Both the position numbers and the translations under genes were made by a program. A stretch of DNA of 64,000 nt from positions 79,281-143,280 of the forward strand of contig JBFWXS010000007.1 of assembly GCA_050187175.1 (NCBI GenBank), written 5' to 3'. The DNA is from Zeimonas sp050187175. GTDB taxonomy: Bacteria; Pseudomonadota; Gammaproteobacteria; Burkholderiales; Burkholderiaceae_E. The notes under the pieces were generated by a model. That model saw nothing but the letters and a program-made list of their open reading frames with translations, searched no databases and was not told the origin of the DNA. Below are positions 15,437 through 25,805 of the stretch, piece by piece; position 1 is the stretch's first letter; the number at the start of each line of letters is the position of its first letter.

Positions 15437-16055
15437 CGCCGCCGGCAACGCACAGTTGCGCCGCTGGGGCGGCGAGTTCCGGGCCAAGGTGCAGAAGGCG
15501 GTGGAGCGCGCCATGCGCACCGAGGCCGCCGAGATCAAGGGCGACGTGCGTGCCCATGTGGCCGGTCAGATGTCGGTGGTCAGGAAGTCCTTCCTCAAGG
15601 GCTTCACCGCCAAGGTGCTGGCCAAGGACCCGAAACGGCTGCCGGCGCTCTACGTCGGCTCGCGGATTCCGTGGTCGGCCATGCACGAGACCGGCGGACA
15701 GATCGGCGGGAGGATGTTGATCCCCTTGCACGGACGGGTCGGGCGCAAGCGCTTCAAGGCGCAAGTGGCCGAACTCATGCGCGGCGGCAACGCGTACTTC
15801 ATCAAGAACGCCAGGGGGAACATCGTCCTGATGGCCGAGAACATCAAGGAGCACGACCGGCCGCTGTCGGGCTTCAAGCGCCGCTACCGCAAAGCCGAGG
15901 GTGTCAAGCGCCTCAAGCGCGGTGCCGACATTCCCATCGCCGTGCTCGTGCCCAAGGTGGTGCTCAAGAAGCGCCTGAACGTCGAGCGCCTGGTGGCGGG
16001 CCGGATTCCGCGTCTGTCGGCCGCCGTCGAGCGCGAGATCAGCGTCGTCGACTGA
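15411..16055 (+). CDS. DUF6441-like minor tail protein
   Basis: The 214-residue basic protein sits between the chaperones and tape measure. It contains R-W-G-G-E-F-R-A-K-V-Q-K-A-V-E-R-A, W-S-A-M-H-E-T-G-G and a conserved R-M-L-I-P-L-H-G-R-V-G segment that I associate with DUF6441 of phage tail modules. The C-terminal third is very rich in Lys/Arg. Role unknown; possibly tail completion, by analogy with gpZ-type proteins. Start overlaps the chaperone extension. Confidence 0.65.
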   Translation: MRISIRIDSAAGNAQLRRWGGEFRAKVQKAVERAMRTEAAEIKGDVRAHVAGQMSVVRKSFLKGFTAKVLAKDPKRLPALYVGSRIPWSAMHETGGQIGGRMLIPLHGRVGRKRFKAQVAELMRGGNAYFIKNARGNIVLMAENIKEHDRPLSGFKRRYRKAEGVKRLKRGADIPIAVLVPKVVLKKRLNVERLVAGRIPRLSAAVEREISVVD

Positions 16056-16058
16056 CCC

Positions 16059-19000
16059 ATGGCCAAGCGAATCTCCATCCTCGTCGCGCTGGAAGGTGCC
16101 GACGAGGGGCTCAAGCGCGCCATCACGTCGGCCGAACGCAGCCTTGGCGAGCTCTCCAGCACGGCCAAGACCAGCGGCGCCAAGGCCGCTTCGGGCATCG
16201 CCGAGGTGCGCGCGGGCATGTCCGCCTTCGGCGAACAGGTCAACCGGGCCAAGGGACAGCTGCTGGCCTTCCTGACGATCAATTGGGCCGGCGGCAAGGT
16301 CCAGGAGATCGTGCAGATCGCCGACGCGTGGAACATGATGTCCGCGCGCCTGAAGCTGGCCACTGCTGGGCAGCGCGAGTACGTCACCGCGCAGAAGGAA
16401 CTCTTCGCCATCGCGCAGCGCATCGGCGTGCCGATCCAGGAGGCGGCCACGCTTTACGGCAAGCTGCAGCAGGCCGTGCGCATGCTCGGCGGCGAACAGC
16501 AGGACGCGCTGTCGATCACCGAGAGCATCTCGCAGGCGCTGCGCCTGTCGGGTGCGTCCGCCACCGAAGCACAGTCGTCGCTGCTGCAGTTCGGCCAGGC
16601 CCTGGCCTCGGGCGTGCTGCGTGGCGAGGAGTTCAACTCCGTCGTCGAGAACAGCCCGCGCCTGGCGCAGGCCCTGGCCGATGGCCTAAACGTGCCCATC
16701 GGGCGGCTGCGCAAGCTGGCCGAAGAAGGCCGCCTGACCGCCGACGTGGTGGTCAACGCGCTGATGAGCCAGAAGGACAAGCTGGCCAGTGAGTACGCGC
16801 AGTTGCCGCAGACGGTCAGCCAGAGCTTCGAGCGCCTGCGCAACGCCTTCGCCCAATGGGTCAGCAAGGTCGATGAGTCCACCGGGTTCACCAAGAAGCT
16901 GGCCGAGGCGTTGACCTTCCTGGCCAACAACCTCGACACGGTGATGCAGTGGTTGAAGCGCATCGCCGAAGTCGGGCTGGCGGTGCTGATCTACCGCCTG
17001 ATCCCGGCTCTGATCACCGCCTGGCAGACAGCCGGTGCGGCAGCGGTTACGGCGGCCACCGCCACGTCGGCGGCCTGGGCGACCGCGAACCTGTCGGTGT
17101 CGGCGGCGGTGGCCGGCGTCGGCCTGCTCAAGACCGCGTTCGCGGTCCTGGGCGCCTTTCTCGTCGGTTGGGAGATCGGCACCTGGCTGTCCGAGAAGTT
17201 CGAGATCGTCCGCAAGGCCGGCATCTTCATGGTCGAGATGCTGGTCAAGGGCATCGAGCAGCTGCGCTACCGCTGGGAGGTCTTCGCCGCGGTCTTCACC
17301 TCGGACACGATTGCCGAGGCCACGAAGCGCCACGAGGCGCGGCTGGCAGAGATGAACCAGATCTTCGCGCAGATGTACGCCGACGCCTCTCGCGGGGCGG
17401 AAGCCGCCAAGGGCGCGATGAACACCGCCGCGACGACCGCCGAGGAGATCGCCAAGCGGCTGGAGGCCGTGCGCCAGGGTACGCAGGAGGCGGTCGGTCG
17501 GGGTATCGAGGCGGTCCACACCGCGCTGGAGCGCTTGAAGACCCGGATCGGCGAGGTCGAGCAAGCGGTCGGCAAGGCCAACCAGACGGTCAACGACGCC
17601 ACAGCCAAGATGGCCGAGGCGTACAAGGGCCTGACCTCCATCGTCGAGGCCAACCTGCTGCGACAGATCGAGGCGGTGAAGGCGCGCTACCAGCAGGAGC
17701 AGTCGGCGCTGGAGACCACCAAGCAGTCCGAGGCGGCGCTGATCACCAAGGCGACGCAGTTGCTCACCGATGCGCTGACCCAGCAGACGACGCTGCGCCG
17801 GCAGGCGACAACCGACACGCTCAAGCTGATCGACGACGAGTCGCGCGCCCGCGTCGAGGCCGCGCGCCGGCAGGGGCAGACCGAGGAAGAGCGTCGAGCC
17901 AACGTCCAGCGCGTCGAGAACGAGATCCTGGCGACCAAGCGCCAGACGATGACGCAGGCGCTGGCCGAGTACCGGCAGCACATCGACGCTCTCAATGCCG
18001 AGGCCAACCGGCACCTGGCAGAGATCAAGCGCATCGAGGAGGAGAAGCGCCAGCTCTCGATGACGACGGAGGAGCGCATCCGCGACATCCGCCGTCAGGG
18101 CATGACGGAGTTCGAGGCGACCGAGGACCGCAAGCGCCAGGTCGCCGAGTACCAGGAGAAGGCACGAACGGCGCTGGCCAATGGCGAGTTCGAGCAGGCC
18201 CGGCAACTCGCGCAGAAGGCGATGGACCTCGCCTCGCAGGTGGCCAGTGCGCAGACCAACGAGGCCAAGCGTGGCGAGGATGCGCGCAAGGCTTCCGAGC
18301 AGGCGGTCACCCAGGTCACTCAGCTCGAGGCGCAGTCGCGCGAGGCCTACCGCAAACAGGAGTACGCGCAGGCCGAGGCCCTGATGCGGCAGGCCGACCA
18401 ACTGCGCGCCGAACTGGCGCAGCGGACGAAGGAGGCGGACGCCCAGATCGCCCAAGGCAAGGACGGCGTCAACCAGGCGATTCAGCGCATCCGGGAGTCC
18501 GAGGAGATCCTCAACCAGACCTTGGACGCCGAAGCCAAGGCACACCAGCGCGCGGCGCAGGCGGCCGTCTCGGCGCGCGATGAGATCCAGCGGACGCTCG
18601 CCGAGACGTCGAACCAGATCGACCAGATCACTGCGAAGCTCGCCGAAGGGCTCAAGGTCACGCTCGACGCGGACACCTCGCGGTTCGACAAGGCCATTGC
18701 CGACCTCGACAAGGCCATCGCCGAGAAGCAGTACCTGCTGGCGATCCAGGCCGATCTGCAGGAGGCGGAGAAGAAGCTCAAGGAGTACGAGCAGCTGCTC
18801 AAGGAGGGCAAGACGCTGCCGGTCGACGCCGACGTGTCGAAGGCGAAGGAAGCACTCGACAAGCTCAAGGTCTACGCCGACCAGAACTCGCAGTTCGAAC
18901 TGAAGGTGGCCACGGAGATGGCGCAGGCGGCCATCGGCAATGTCGAGCGGCAGATCCTGGCGCTGGATCGCATCCAGACCGAGTCACGGCATCAGGTCAA

Positions 19001-20084
19001 CTCGAACGCCGATGCCGCCCGCGCTGAGATCCAGAGCCTCAACGGTATGAACACCTCGAGCACGCACACGATCTACGTGCGCAAGGTGGAGACGAATGCC
19101 ACCGGTGGCCTGGTCGGACGCGGCGTGCGCTGCTTCGCCGATGGTGGCGCGGTGTCGGCGGCGTTCCCGCGGATGAGCGGCGGCTCCGTCCCCGGTTCGG
19201 GTCACCACGACACGGTGCCGCGCACGCTGGAGGCCGGGTCCTTCGTGATCCGCAAGGCGGCGGTGCAGAAGTACGGCGGCGGTGCCCTGGCGCGGCTGGC
19301 CAGCGGCGTAGCGCGCTTCGCCGTTGGCGGTCCGGTGCGAGTCTTCGGTGGTGGTCGTTCACCGGGCAACAGCGAGCAGCCCAGCACCCTGAAGAAGAAC
19401 CGCGAGGCCGCCGAGGCGTTGAAGATGATCGAGATCGGCCTGGAGGGCATGAACGAGTACACCGGCTGGTTGCAGTGGAACTACGGCGCCTCGGTCAGCC
19501 TGGATATGAAGCGCAAGACGATGGAGTACTGGGGCGAGATGGCGCAGACCGACCGCCGCGCCATTGAGGGCTTCATCGGCCGCAAGATGCTGACTGGCAA
19601 TGAGCGGCAGACGCTGGAGCGCATCAAGCAGAACTGGCGACAGGCGATGGCGCAGCCTCTCGTCTACGGTAAGGACGTCGAGCGCGACCTGATTGACTAC
19701 ATGGAGCAGAACCAGGGCGAGTTCTACCGACGCGGCGGCATGGCGAAGTCAGACAGCGTGCCGGCCATGCTCACACCGGGTGAGTACGTGGTGAACAAGG
19801 ACGCGGTGGCGCGCTACGGCTCGGGCTTCTTCGAGGCGGTGAACAACCTGTCCGTGCCGGCCAGAGCGCTTGCGCAGCGCGTTCAGGGCTTCGCCACAGG
19901 CGGTCTCGTTCGGCCCGCGGGCGCGGCACCAGCCCGCCCAGTGCTGCCGGCCGACGGCACGCCGTCCCGCACCGTCCGGGTCGAACTGGCTGCAGGCGAC
20001 CGCAAGGTCACGGCCACTGTCGATGCGCGCGACGAGTCGCGCTTGCTGCAACTGCTGGAAGTCGCCCGAGCCCGGGCGTTCTGA
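16059..20084 (+). CDS. Tail tape measure protein
   Basis: At 1341 residues this is the longest gene in the window. The N-terminal 230 residues form a recognised tape-measure domain (L-Y-G-K-L-Q-Q-A-V, S-L-L-Q-F-G-Q-A-L-A-S-G-V-L-R-G-E-E-F and N-S-P-R-L-A-Q-A-L). A hydrophobic stretch follows near 310-390, then some 600 residues of charged coiled coil rich in E/R/Q/A. The C-terminal part holds two Gly-rich segments with F-A-D-G-G-A-V and G-G-x-V/L-x-R repeats. At roughly 0.15 nm per residue the tail would be near 200 nm. Stop to next start is 11 bases. Confidence 0.92.
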   Translation: MAKRISILVALEGADEGLKRAITSAERSLGELSSTAKTSGAKAASGIAEVRAGMSAFGEQVNRAKGQLLAFLTINWAGGKVQEIVQIADAWNMMSARLKLATAGQREYVTAQKELFAIAQRIGVPIQEAATLYGKLQQAVRMLGGEQQDALSITESISQALRLSGASATEAQSSLLQFGQALASGVLRGEEFNSVVENSPRLAQALADGLNVPIGRLRKLAEEGRLTADVVVNALMSQKDKLASEYAQLPQTVSQSFERLRNAFAQWVSKVDESTGFTKKLAEALTFLANNLDTVMQWLKRIAEVGLAVLIYRLIPALITAWQTAGAAAVTAATATSAAWATANLSVSAAVAGVGLLKTAFAVLGAFLVGWEIGTWLSEKFEIVRKAGIFMVEMLVKGIEQLRYRWEVFAAVFTSDTIAEATKRHEARLAEMNQIFAQMYADASRGAEAAKGAMNTAATTAEEIAKRLEAVRQGTQEAVGRGIEAVHTALERLKTRIGEVEQAVGKANQTVNDATAKMAEAYKGLTSIVEANLLRQIEAVKARYQQEQSALETTKQSEAALITKATQLLTDALTQQTTLRRQATTDTLKLIDDESRARVEAARRQGQTEEERRANVQRVENEILATKRQTMTQALAEYRQHIDALNAEANRHLAEIKRIEEEKRQLSMTTEERIRDIRRQGMTEFEATEDRKRQVAEYQEKARTALANGEFEQARQLAQKAMDLASQVASAQTNEAKRGEDARKASEQAVTQVTQLEAQSREAYRKQEYAQAEALMRQADQLRAELAQRTKEADAQIAQGKDGVNQAIQRIRESEEILNQTLDAEAKAHQRAAQAAVSARDEIQRTLAETSNQIDQITAKLAEGLKVTLDADTSRFDKAIADLDKAIAEKQYLLAIQADLQEAEKKLKEYEQLLKEGKTLPVDADVSKAKEALDKLKVYADQNSQFELKVATEMAQAAIGNVERQILALDRIQTESRHQVNSNADAARAEIQSLNGMNTSSTHTIYVRKVETNATGGLVGRGVRCFADGGAVSAAFPRMSGGSVPGSGHHDTVPRTLEAGSFVIRKAAVQKYGGGALARLASGVARFAVGGPVRVFGGGRSPGNSEQPSTLKKNREAAEALKMIEIGLEGMNEYTGWLQWNYGASVSLDMKRKTMEYWGEMAQTDRRAIEGFIGRKMLTGNERQTLERIKQNWRQAMAQPLVYGKDVERDLIDYMEQNQGEFYRRGGMAKSDSVPAMLTPGEYVVNKDAVARYGSGFFEAVNNLSVPARALAQRVQGFATGGLVRPAGAAPARPVLPADGTPSRTVRVELAAGDRKVTATVDARDESRLLQLLEVARARAF

Positions 20085-20095
20085 GTCCCATTCCC

Positions 20096-20503
20096 ATGCA
20101 ACTGAAGAACCTCGCTACCGGGGTGGCTCTGCCATTGCCCGACGACTTGCTGTGGACCGACGAGCACGCCTGGACGCCTGCCGTGGCATCGGTGTCCTAC
20201 CTCGTGACCGGCGCGCTGCTGGTGCAGTCCGCCGTGCGCCAAGCCGGCCGGCCGATCACGCTGGCGGGCGCCATCGACATGGCCTGGGTGACCCGGGCCA
20301 CGGTTGCCGCGCTCTACGAGTGGGCCGCCGTCCCGCTGGGTGTGAGCAACGGCCGCTTCGAACTGACGCTGGCCGACAGCCGTGTGTTCGGGGTGGCCTT
20401 CCGCCACGTCGAGACGCCCATCGAGGCCGAGCCCGTCGCCGGGTTCCCCGCCCGATCCGACGACGACTTCTACCGACTGACCCTGCGATTCCTGGAGCTC
20501 TGA
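20096..20503 (+). CDS. Minor tail protein after tape measure
   Basis: The 135-residue protein occupies the distal-tail slot. It has strand-rich ends (F-E-L-T-L-A-D-S-R-V-F-G-V-A-F at 85-99 and F-Y-R-L-T-L-R-F-L-E-L at the C-terminus) around a helical centre. It likely forms part of the ring that closes the tube end, inferred from position. No catalytic motif is visible. The next gene starts one base after its stop. Confidence 0.62.
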   Translation: MQLKNLATGVALPLPDDLLWTDEHAWTPAVASVSYLVTGALLVQSAVRQAGRPITLAGAIDMAWVTRATVAALYEWAAVPLGVSNGRFELTLADSRVFGVAFRHVETPIEAEPVAGFPARSDDDFYRLTLRFLEL

Positions 20504-20504
20504 C

Positions 20505-23500
20505 ATGCCGATCCAATCCGGCGACGTGAAACTGCTGAAGTCCGCCGTGATGGCGGACGTGCCGGAAGGCGGCGGCGCGCCCACCGGAGTCACCATCGCC
20601 GATGGCGTCTCCAACGCCATCTTTCCCGACATCTCCGAGCTGGATCGCGCGGGTGGCCGGGTGAACCTGCGCAAGTCCTTCGTCTCGGTGCAGACGGGCG
20701 ACACCGACACCTACTTCGGCGCGAACGTGATCGTCGCCGAGCCGCCTCAGGACCAGCGCGTCAGCGTGACGCTGTTCAGCACCGCAAAGACCTTCGACAC
20801 GCGCGAGCAGGCGCAGGTGCGCATCGAGGCCTATCTCAACAAGGGACCGGAGTGGGCCGGCTACTTGTTCGAGAACCACATCGCCGGCCAGCGGGTGATC
20901 CAGCTGTTCCAGCGCACGACCGACACCATCCCCAACGTCGGGCAGACGCTGGTGCTGATCGAGAACGAGGGGCTCGGCACGCAGAAGGAGCAGTACGTGC
21001 GAGCGACGTCGGTCTCCGTCGTCGAGCGCACGTTCACCTACAACAACGACCAGGACTACAAGGCCAGCGTCGTCACGGTCAGCATCAGCGACGCGCTGCG
21101 GTACGACTTCACCGGCTCGCCTGCGAGCCGAACGTTCACGCGCATTGGCAGCGCTACCCGCGTGCGCGACACGGTGGTGGCAGACGCCGGCACTTACGTC
21201 GGGGTGGTGCCGCTCACCCAGCCGGCATCCGTCGGTGACTTCACCATCAAGGGCGCCTCGATCTACACCCAGCTGGTGCCGAGCGCGCAGACCGAGACGC
21301 CGATCTCCTTCGTGCCGCCGTATGCCGCTGCCGGTCTGCCGGTGCCAGGCGCCGTGGCGGTGAGCTACACGGCGAGCCACGCCTGGACGCCGACCGTGGC
21401 GTTCAACCTGCCGGGCGGCTGCTTGCCGGGATCACTCTCCATCCAGACGGATGGCATCACGATCTTCGACGACGCAGGTCTGCTCAAGACGGCGAGCGGG
21501 GCAATCGGCACCATCGACTACGCCAACGGAATCCTGAGCCTGAACTCAGGCTCGATGTCGGGCTCCAAGGCCGTCACCTACACGCCGGCTGCCCGCATCC
21601 TGCGCGCTCCGCAAAGCTCCGAGGTTCCGATCACCCCGGAGTCGCGCAGCCAGTCCTACGTCGGCACGGTCTTGCCGGTGCCGCAACCCGGAACGCTGTC
21701 GATTAGCTACATGGCGCAGGGGCGCTGGTACGTGCTGTCCGACGGTGGCAACGGCTCACTCAAGGGGCTGGATGCCAGCTACGGTGCTGGAACGATCAAT
21801 CGCAACACCGGCGCGTTCGTCGTGACCTTGGGCGCGCTACCCGACGTCGGGTCATCGCTCATCCTGACCTGGAACGTCCCGACGCAGGAGACCCAGCAAC
21901 CTTCGACGACCCTCAAGGCGTCCCAAACTCTGAGCCTAAATCCACCGGCCGACCAGGCGGTGCAGCCGGGAACGCTGTCGGTGACCTGGGAGTACGACGG
22001 TGCCAAGTCAGCGACGGCCAATGCGGCCGGAGACCTCTCGGGAGCGGCGACTGGAAGGGTGAACATCGCGGGCAGCCGCGTCGAGTTCGCGCCCATCGTT
22101 CTGCCTGCCGTGGAAACGGTGCTCACCGTGAATTACGTGGTGGGCCCGAAACAGGAAGACAACTTCGCGTACCCCTCGCGCAACGGCTCGGGCCAGGTGC
22201 CCGTGACCGCGACGCTCGGCGCCATTGAGCCCGGATCACTCGAGGTCGAGTGGAACACCCTGACCGACGAGGCCGTGCTCGGGGCCTACACCTTCCAGCA
22301 GCTGATGGAAATGGGCGTGGCAGTGTCCATCTGGCGCGATCCCATCCAGATCGCCCGCGACAACGGCGCCGGCGCGGTGGTGCTCAACGGCATCAGCATC
22401 GGCACGGTGAACTACGCCACCGGGCAGGTGGCGTTCAACCCCGATGTGACGGTCCGGATTCCGCGACCCAACTACACGGCGGTGGCCATCAACGGCACGG
22501 GCCGTTGGCGCCTGAACTACAGCGGTCTGTCGTATGTCGATGCGCCTTCGGTGTACCCGAACGACGAGTCGGGCTTCGTGAAGCTGCGCTACAACAGCCC
22601 AGGCTCCACGAGCACACTGACCGAAACCTTCGCGTTCGCCCCCTCGTTCAAGTTGGTGCCCGGCGTGAACGCGCAGGTGGTGACCGGCACCGCTTTGCTT
22701 ACCGTCGCCGGCGCGCAGCCGTGGGGTGACAACGGTCAGGGCACGCTGCGCGAGTTCACGCCTAGCGGCTGGGTCACGCGCGGCGCCATCAACTACCTCT
22801 CTGGCGATGTCGCGCTGACATCCTGGACCGCTGGCAGTGCCAACGCGATCACGCGCGCCAGTTGCGTGACCACGGTCGGCGAGAACATCTCCAGCGAGTA
22901 TGTGTTCCGCACCGGCGCTGCGCCGCTGCGCCCGGGTTCGCTTTCGATCCAGTTCGCGCGTGCGGTGGGTGGCACGCAGAGCGTGACTGCGGGTCTAGAC
23001 GGTCAGCTCGCGGCGGATGGCGTGAGCGGCGCAGTGGATCACGAAACCGGGCTGGTGCGTCTGCGCTTCGGCCGGACGGTCACCGCGGCCGGAAACGAGA
23101 GCGAGCCCTGGTTTGCCGCCGAAGGGGTGGGCGCCGACGGCAAGATCTTCAAGCCCGAGCCGGTGGCGGCCTCCAGCGTGCGTTACAGCGCGGTGGCCTA
23201 CAGCTATCTGCCGCTGGACGCGAACCTGCTTGGCATCGATCCGGTGCGTCTGCCGAGTGACGGGCGCGTCCCGATCTTCCGGCCCGGGGGTTTCGCGGTG
23301 GTCGGGCATACGGGGCGCATCACCTCGTCGGTCAGCAACGGCCAGACCATCAACTGCGCGCGGGTGCGTCTGTCCCGCGTGCGCGTGGTCGGCCACGACG
23401 GCGCGGTCATCCACACCGGCTACACCGCCGACCTCGAAGCCGGCACGATCACGTTCACCGATGTCGCTGGCTACAGCCAGCCGGTGACTATCGAACATCG

Positions 23501-24092
23501 TGTCGAGGATATGGCCGTCGTGCGCGACGTGCAGATCAGCGGCGAGATCAGCTTCACGCGGGCGCTGACCCACGCGTATCCGGTCGCGACTCCCGGTGAC
23601 CCGGCCTCTGGGGGTTTCGTTTCCAGCGCCTTGGTCGCCGGTGATCTCTTCGCCCGGGTCAGCCTGGTGTTCGATCAGGCCACATGGAGCGGCGCGTGGT
23701 CGGATGCGCTGGTGGGCAGCGCCGCCACAGCGACCTTCAACCACACGCAGTACCCGATCCAGGTCACCAATCGGGGTGCGCTGACCGAGCGCTGGATCGT
23801 GCGCTTCACCAACAACACCTCGTTCGAGGTCATCGGCGAGAACGTCGGCGTCATCGCCACCGGCGACACCAGTACCGACTGCGCGCCCAACAACCCGGCC
23901 ACCGGCGTTCCGTACTTCCATCTGCCGGCGCTCGGCTGGGGCAACGGCTGGGCGACCGGCAACGTGCTGCGCTTCAACACCATCGGCGCGCAGTTCCCGG
24001 TGTGGGTGGTGCGCACCGTGCAGCAGGGGCCGGAGAGCGTGCCCGACGACAACTTCACGTTGCTGATCCGCGGTGATGTCGACACGCCATGA
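20505..24092 (+). CDS. Very large beta-rich tail-tip protein with internal repeats
   Basis: The 1195-residue protein is almost all beta strand. At least five related modules of roughly 75-140 residues start with a P-G-(S/T)-L-(S/E)-(I/V) strand and most end in G-x-(I/V)-(N/D)-x-x-T/N-G-x-(V/L). The starts are near residues 309, 390, 486, 570 and 810. These look like stacked Ig or FN3-type domains. It probably forms the tail-tip shaft or a fibre. An N-terminal domain of about 250 residues lacks the repeat. Function beyond tail structure is inferred from position. Confidence 0.7.
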   Translation: MPIQSGDVKLLKSAVMADVPEGGGAPTGVTIADGVSNAIFPDISELDRAGGRVNLRKSFVSVQTGDTDTYFGANVIVAEPPQDQRVSVTLFSTAKTFDTREQAQVRIEAYLNKGPEWAGYLFENHIAGQRVIQLFQRTTDTIPNVGQTLVLIENEGLGTQKEQYVRATSVSVVERTFTYNNDQDYKASVVTVSISDALRYDFTGSPASRTFTRIGSATRVRDTVVADAGTYVGVVPLTQPASVGDFTIKGASIYTQLVPSAQTETPISFVPPYAAAGLPVPGAVAVSYTASHAWTPTVAFNLPGGCLPGSLSIQTDGITIFDDAGLLKTASGAIGTIDYANGILSLNSGSMSGSKAVTYTPAARILRAPQSSEVPITPESRSQSYVGTVLPVPQPGTLSISYMAQGRWYVLSDGGNGSLKGLDASYGAGTINRNTGAFVVTLGALPDVGSSLILTWNVPTQETQQPSTTLKASQTLSLNPPADQAVQPGTLSVTWEYDGAKSATANAAGDLSGAATGRVNIAGSRVEFAPIVLPAVETVLTVNYVVGPKQEDNFAYPSRNGSGQVPVTATLGAIEPGSLEVEWNTLTDEAVLGAYTFQQLMEMGVAVSIWRDPIQIARDNGAGAVVLNGISIGTVNYATGQVAFNPDVTVRIPRPNYTAVAINGTGRWRLNYSGLSYVDAPSVYPNDESGFVKLRYNSPGSTSTLTETFAFAPSFKLVPGVNAQVVTGTALLTVAGAQPWGDNGQGTLREFTPSGWVTRGAINYLSGDVALTSWTAGSANAITRASCVTTVGENISSEYVFRTGAAPLRPGSLSIQFARAVGGTQSVTAGLDGQLAADGVSGAVDHETGLVRLRFGRTVTAAGNESEPWFAAEGVGADGKIFKPEPVAASSVRYSAVAYSYLPLDANLLGIDPVRLPSDGRVPIFRPGGFAVVGHTGRITSSVSNGQTINCARVRLSRVRVVGHDGAVIHTGYTADLEAGTITFTDVAGYSQPVTIEHRVEDMAVVRDVQISGEISFTRALTHAYPVATPGDPASGGFVSSALVAGDLFARVSLVFDQATWSGAWSDALVGSAATATFNHTQYPIQVTNRGALTERWIVRFTNNTSFEVIGENVGVIATGDTSTDCAPNNPATGVPYFHLPALGWGNGWATGNVLRFNTIGAQFPVWVVRTVQQGPESVPDDNFTLLIRGDVDTP

Positions 24093-24149
24093 CCTCGCCT
24101 GCATGGCGTGGCTGGACGCCCCCTGAACACACAGACTGGAACTCACGAC

Positions 24150-25421
24150 ATGCCTGATCTCACCGTCAAATACTTCAACAGCGGCATGGCCGGCGCGCCG
24201 CAGGTGTCCAACGCCTGGGGCGACCTGATCAGCCTGCTCGACGCCTGTCTGATCACCGGCTTCAACCTTAAGGCCATCGACACGCTGACCGCCGATGCCG
24301 GTATCGCCACCGCCACCGTGAGCACCGGCCACGGCTATGTGCCAGAGCAGATCGTGCTCATCGAGGGCGCCGAGCAGCCGGAGTACAACGGCGAGGTCCG
24401 GGTGGTCGCCACCACGACCACCACGTTCACCTACGCGATCACCGGCACGCCCGTGTCGCCCGCCACCAGCACGACGAGCCTGACCGCCAAGGTGGCGCCG
24501 CTTGGCTGGGAGAAGCCCTTCGCAGGCACGCACAAGGCGACTTACCGGAGCAAGAACCCGGCTTCACCGCAGAACCTGCTGCGCATCGACGACAGCCTCA
24601 AGACGCCGAGCTACACCACATCGTGGGCGAAGTGGGCCAACGTCGGCATCGTCGAGGACCTGGCCGACATCGACACCATCGTGGGGGCGCAGGCCCCTTT
24701 CGACCCGAGCAAGCCGACGCAGAACTGGCAGCAGGTCGCGGCCAACCAGTGGGGTTGGTACAAGTGGTACCACGCGCGCCAGGCCGGCTACGACAACTCG
24801 GGCGACGGGGGCGGCGGCGCTCGCAACTGGGTGCTCGTGGGCGACGACCGGGTGTTCTACCTGTTCTGCACCCACCAGGCCGGCTACAACTGGTACGGCC
24901 GCACGAGCTACTGCTTCGGCGACATCACGAGCTTCAAGCCCGGCGACCAGTACGCCACGGTGCTGGCCGCGGACGACATCTACTGGAGCAACAGCAGCGC
25001 CGGGTACGCGAGCTACCCCGGCCAGAGCAGCGGCTATGGCCTGGCCATGTCATTGGACTTCACGGGCAAGGTGCTGCTGCGAAATTACACGCAGCTCGGA
25101 AACCCGGTGCGCTTCGGCGTCACCTCGCTCAACCTCGGCAACAACCAGCAGGTGTGCGGGCGCGGGCCGATGCCGTTCCCCAACGGGCCCGACTACAGCC
25201 TGTGGCTGCTGCCCACCTACGTGCGCGAGGAGTCGGGCCACATGCGCGGGCTGATGCCCGGCATGTTCTGGATGCCGCAGGACCGGCCGTACAGCGACCA
25301 GACCATCGTGGATAACGTTGTCGGCCAGGAGGGTCGCCGCTTCCTGTTGGTGCGCTCGCAGTACAGCTCCGATACCGAAGGCGCGCAACTCGCCTTCGAT
25401 ATCACCGGGCCGTGGAGGTGA
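24150..25421 (+). CDS. Phage tail-tip protein, function unknown
   Basis: The 423-residue protein has a short N-terminal beta domain (to about 115, Thr-rich) and a large second domain rich in Trp, Tyr and Gly. The second domain includes W-G-W-Y-K-W-Y-H-A-R, a Gly-rich loop after D-N-S-G-D-G, and R-T-S-Y-C-F-G-D-I. This aromatic composition suits a surface or carbohydrate-binding adhesin, which is inference. Start at 24150 behind the gap after the repeat-rich protein. Confidence 0.65.
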   Translation: MPDLTVKYFNSGMAGAPQVSNAWGDLISLLDACLITGFNLKAIDTLTADAGIATATVSTGHGYVPEQIVLIEGAEQPEYNGEVRVVATTTTTFTYAITGTPVSPATSTTSLTAKVAPLGWEKPFAGTHKATYRSKNPASPQNLLRIDDSLKTPSYTTSWAKWANVGIVEDLADIDTIVGAQAPFDPSKPTQNWQQVAANQWGWYKWYHARQAGYDNSGDGGGGARNWVLVGDDRVFYLFCTHQAGYNWYGRTSYCFGDITSFKPGDQYATVLAADDIYWSNSSAGYASYPGQSSGYGLAMSLDFTGKVLLRNYTQLGNPVRFGVTSLNLGNNQQVCGRGPMPFPNGPDYSLWLLPTYVREESGHMRGLMPGMFWMPQDRPYSDQTIVDNVVGQEGRRFLLVRSQYSSDTEGAQLAFDITGPWR

Positions 25422-25424
25422 GGC

Positions 25425-25805
25425 ATGCCAGACGAAAACGTGTTTGTCGCGTCGCTGCAGCGCCTGCACAGCCCCAACTCCGACCGTTGGAACACACCCG
25501 GCCTGCATGACCAGATCGGCCGGCGCGTCGAAGCGGGCCGCGAGAACATCCACTTCGGTGGCAAGGGTTGGATCGCCGGCACCGTCAAAGAGAAAGGCGT
25601 GCCCGATCAGCCGTTGGTGCGCCAAGTCCTCCTCTACAGCGAAAACACCCGCGTGCTGGTGGCCGACACCTGGTCGGATGCTGACGGTCAGTACCGGTTC
25701 GAGGGCATCGACGCCGCACAGCGCTACACCGTCGTGAGCTACGACCACGAGCACCTGTATCGAGCGGTGATCGCCGACAACCTGCAGCCGGAGGTCAGTC
25801 CATGA
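25425..25805 (+). CDS. Tail protein with carboxypeptidase-regulatory-like beta domain
   Basis: Residues 40-126 read as a small beta sandwich: G-T-V-K-E-K-G-V-P-D-Q-P-L-V-R-Q-V-L-L-Y, then W-S-D-A-D-G-Q-Y-R-F-E-G-I, the D-x-x-G-x-Y-x-F pattern of regulatory-like domains. The N-terminal 35 residues look like a connector arm. It overlaps the next gene by 4 bases. Confidence 0.65.
   Translation: MPDENVFVASLQRLHSPNSDRWNTPGLHDQIGRRVEAGRENIHFGGKGWIAGTVKEKGVPDQPLVRQVLLYSENTRVLVADTWSDADGQYRFEGIDAAQRYTVVSYDHEHLYRAVIADNLQPEVSP

Noticed and set aside
16686..18545. A 619-codon open frame on the - strand opposite the tape measure gene
   Set aside because: It mirrors the GC-rich codon pattern of the tape measure gene, has Leu/Arg/Gly-rich composition without motifs, and lacks a ribosome site.
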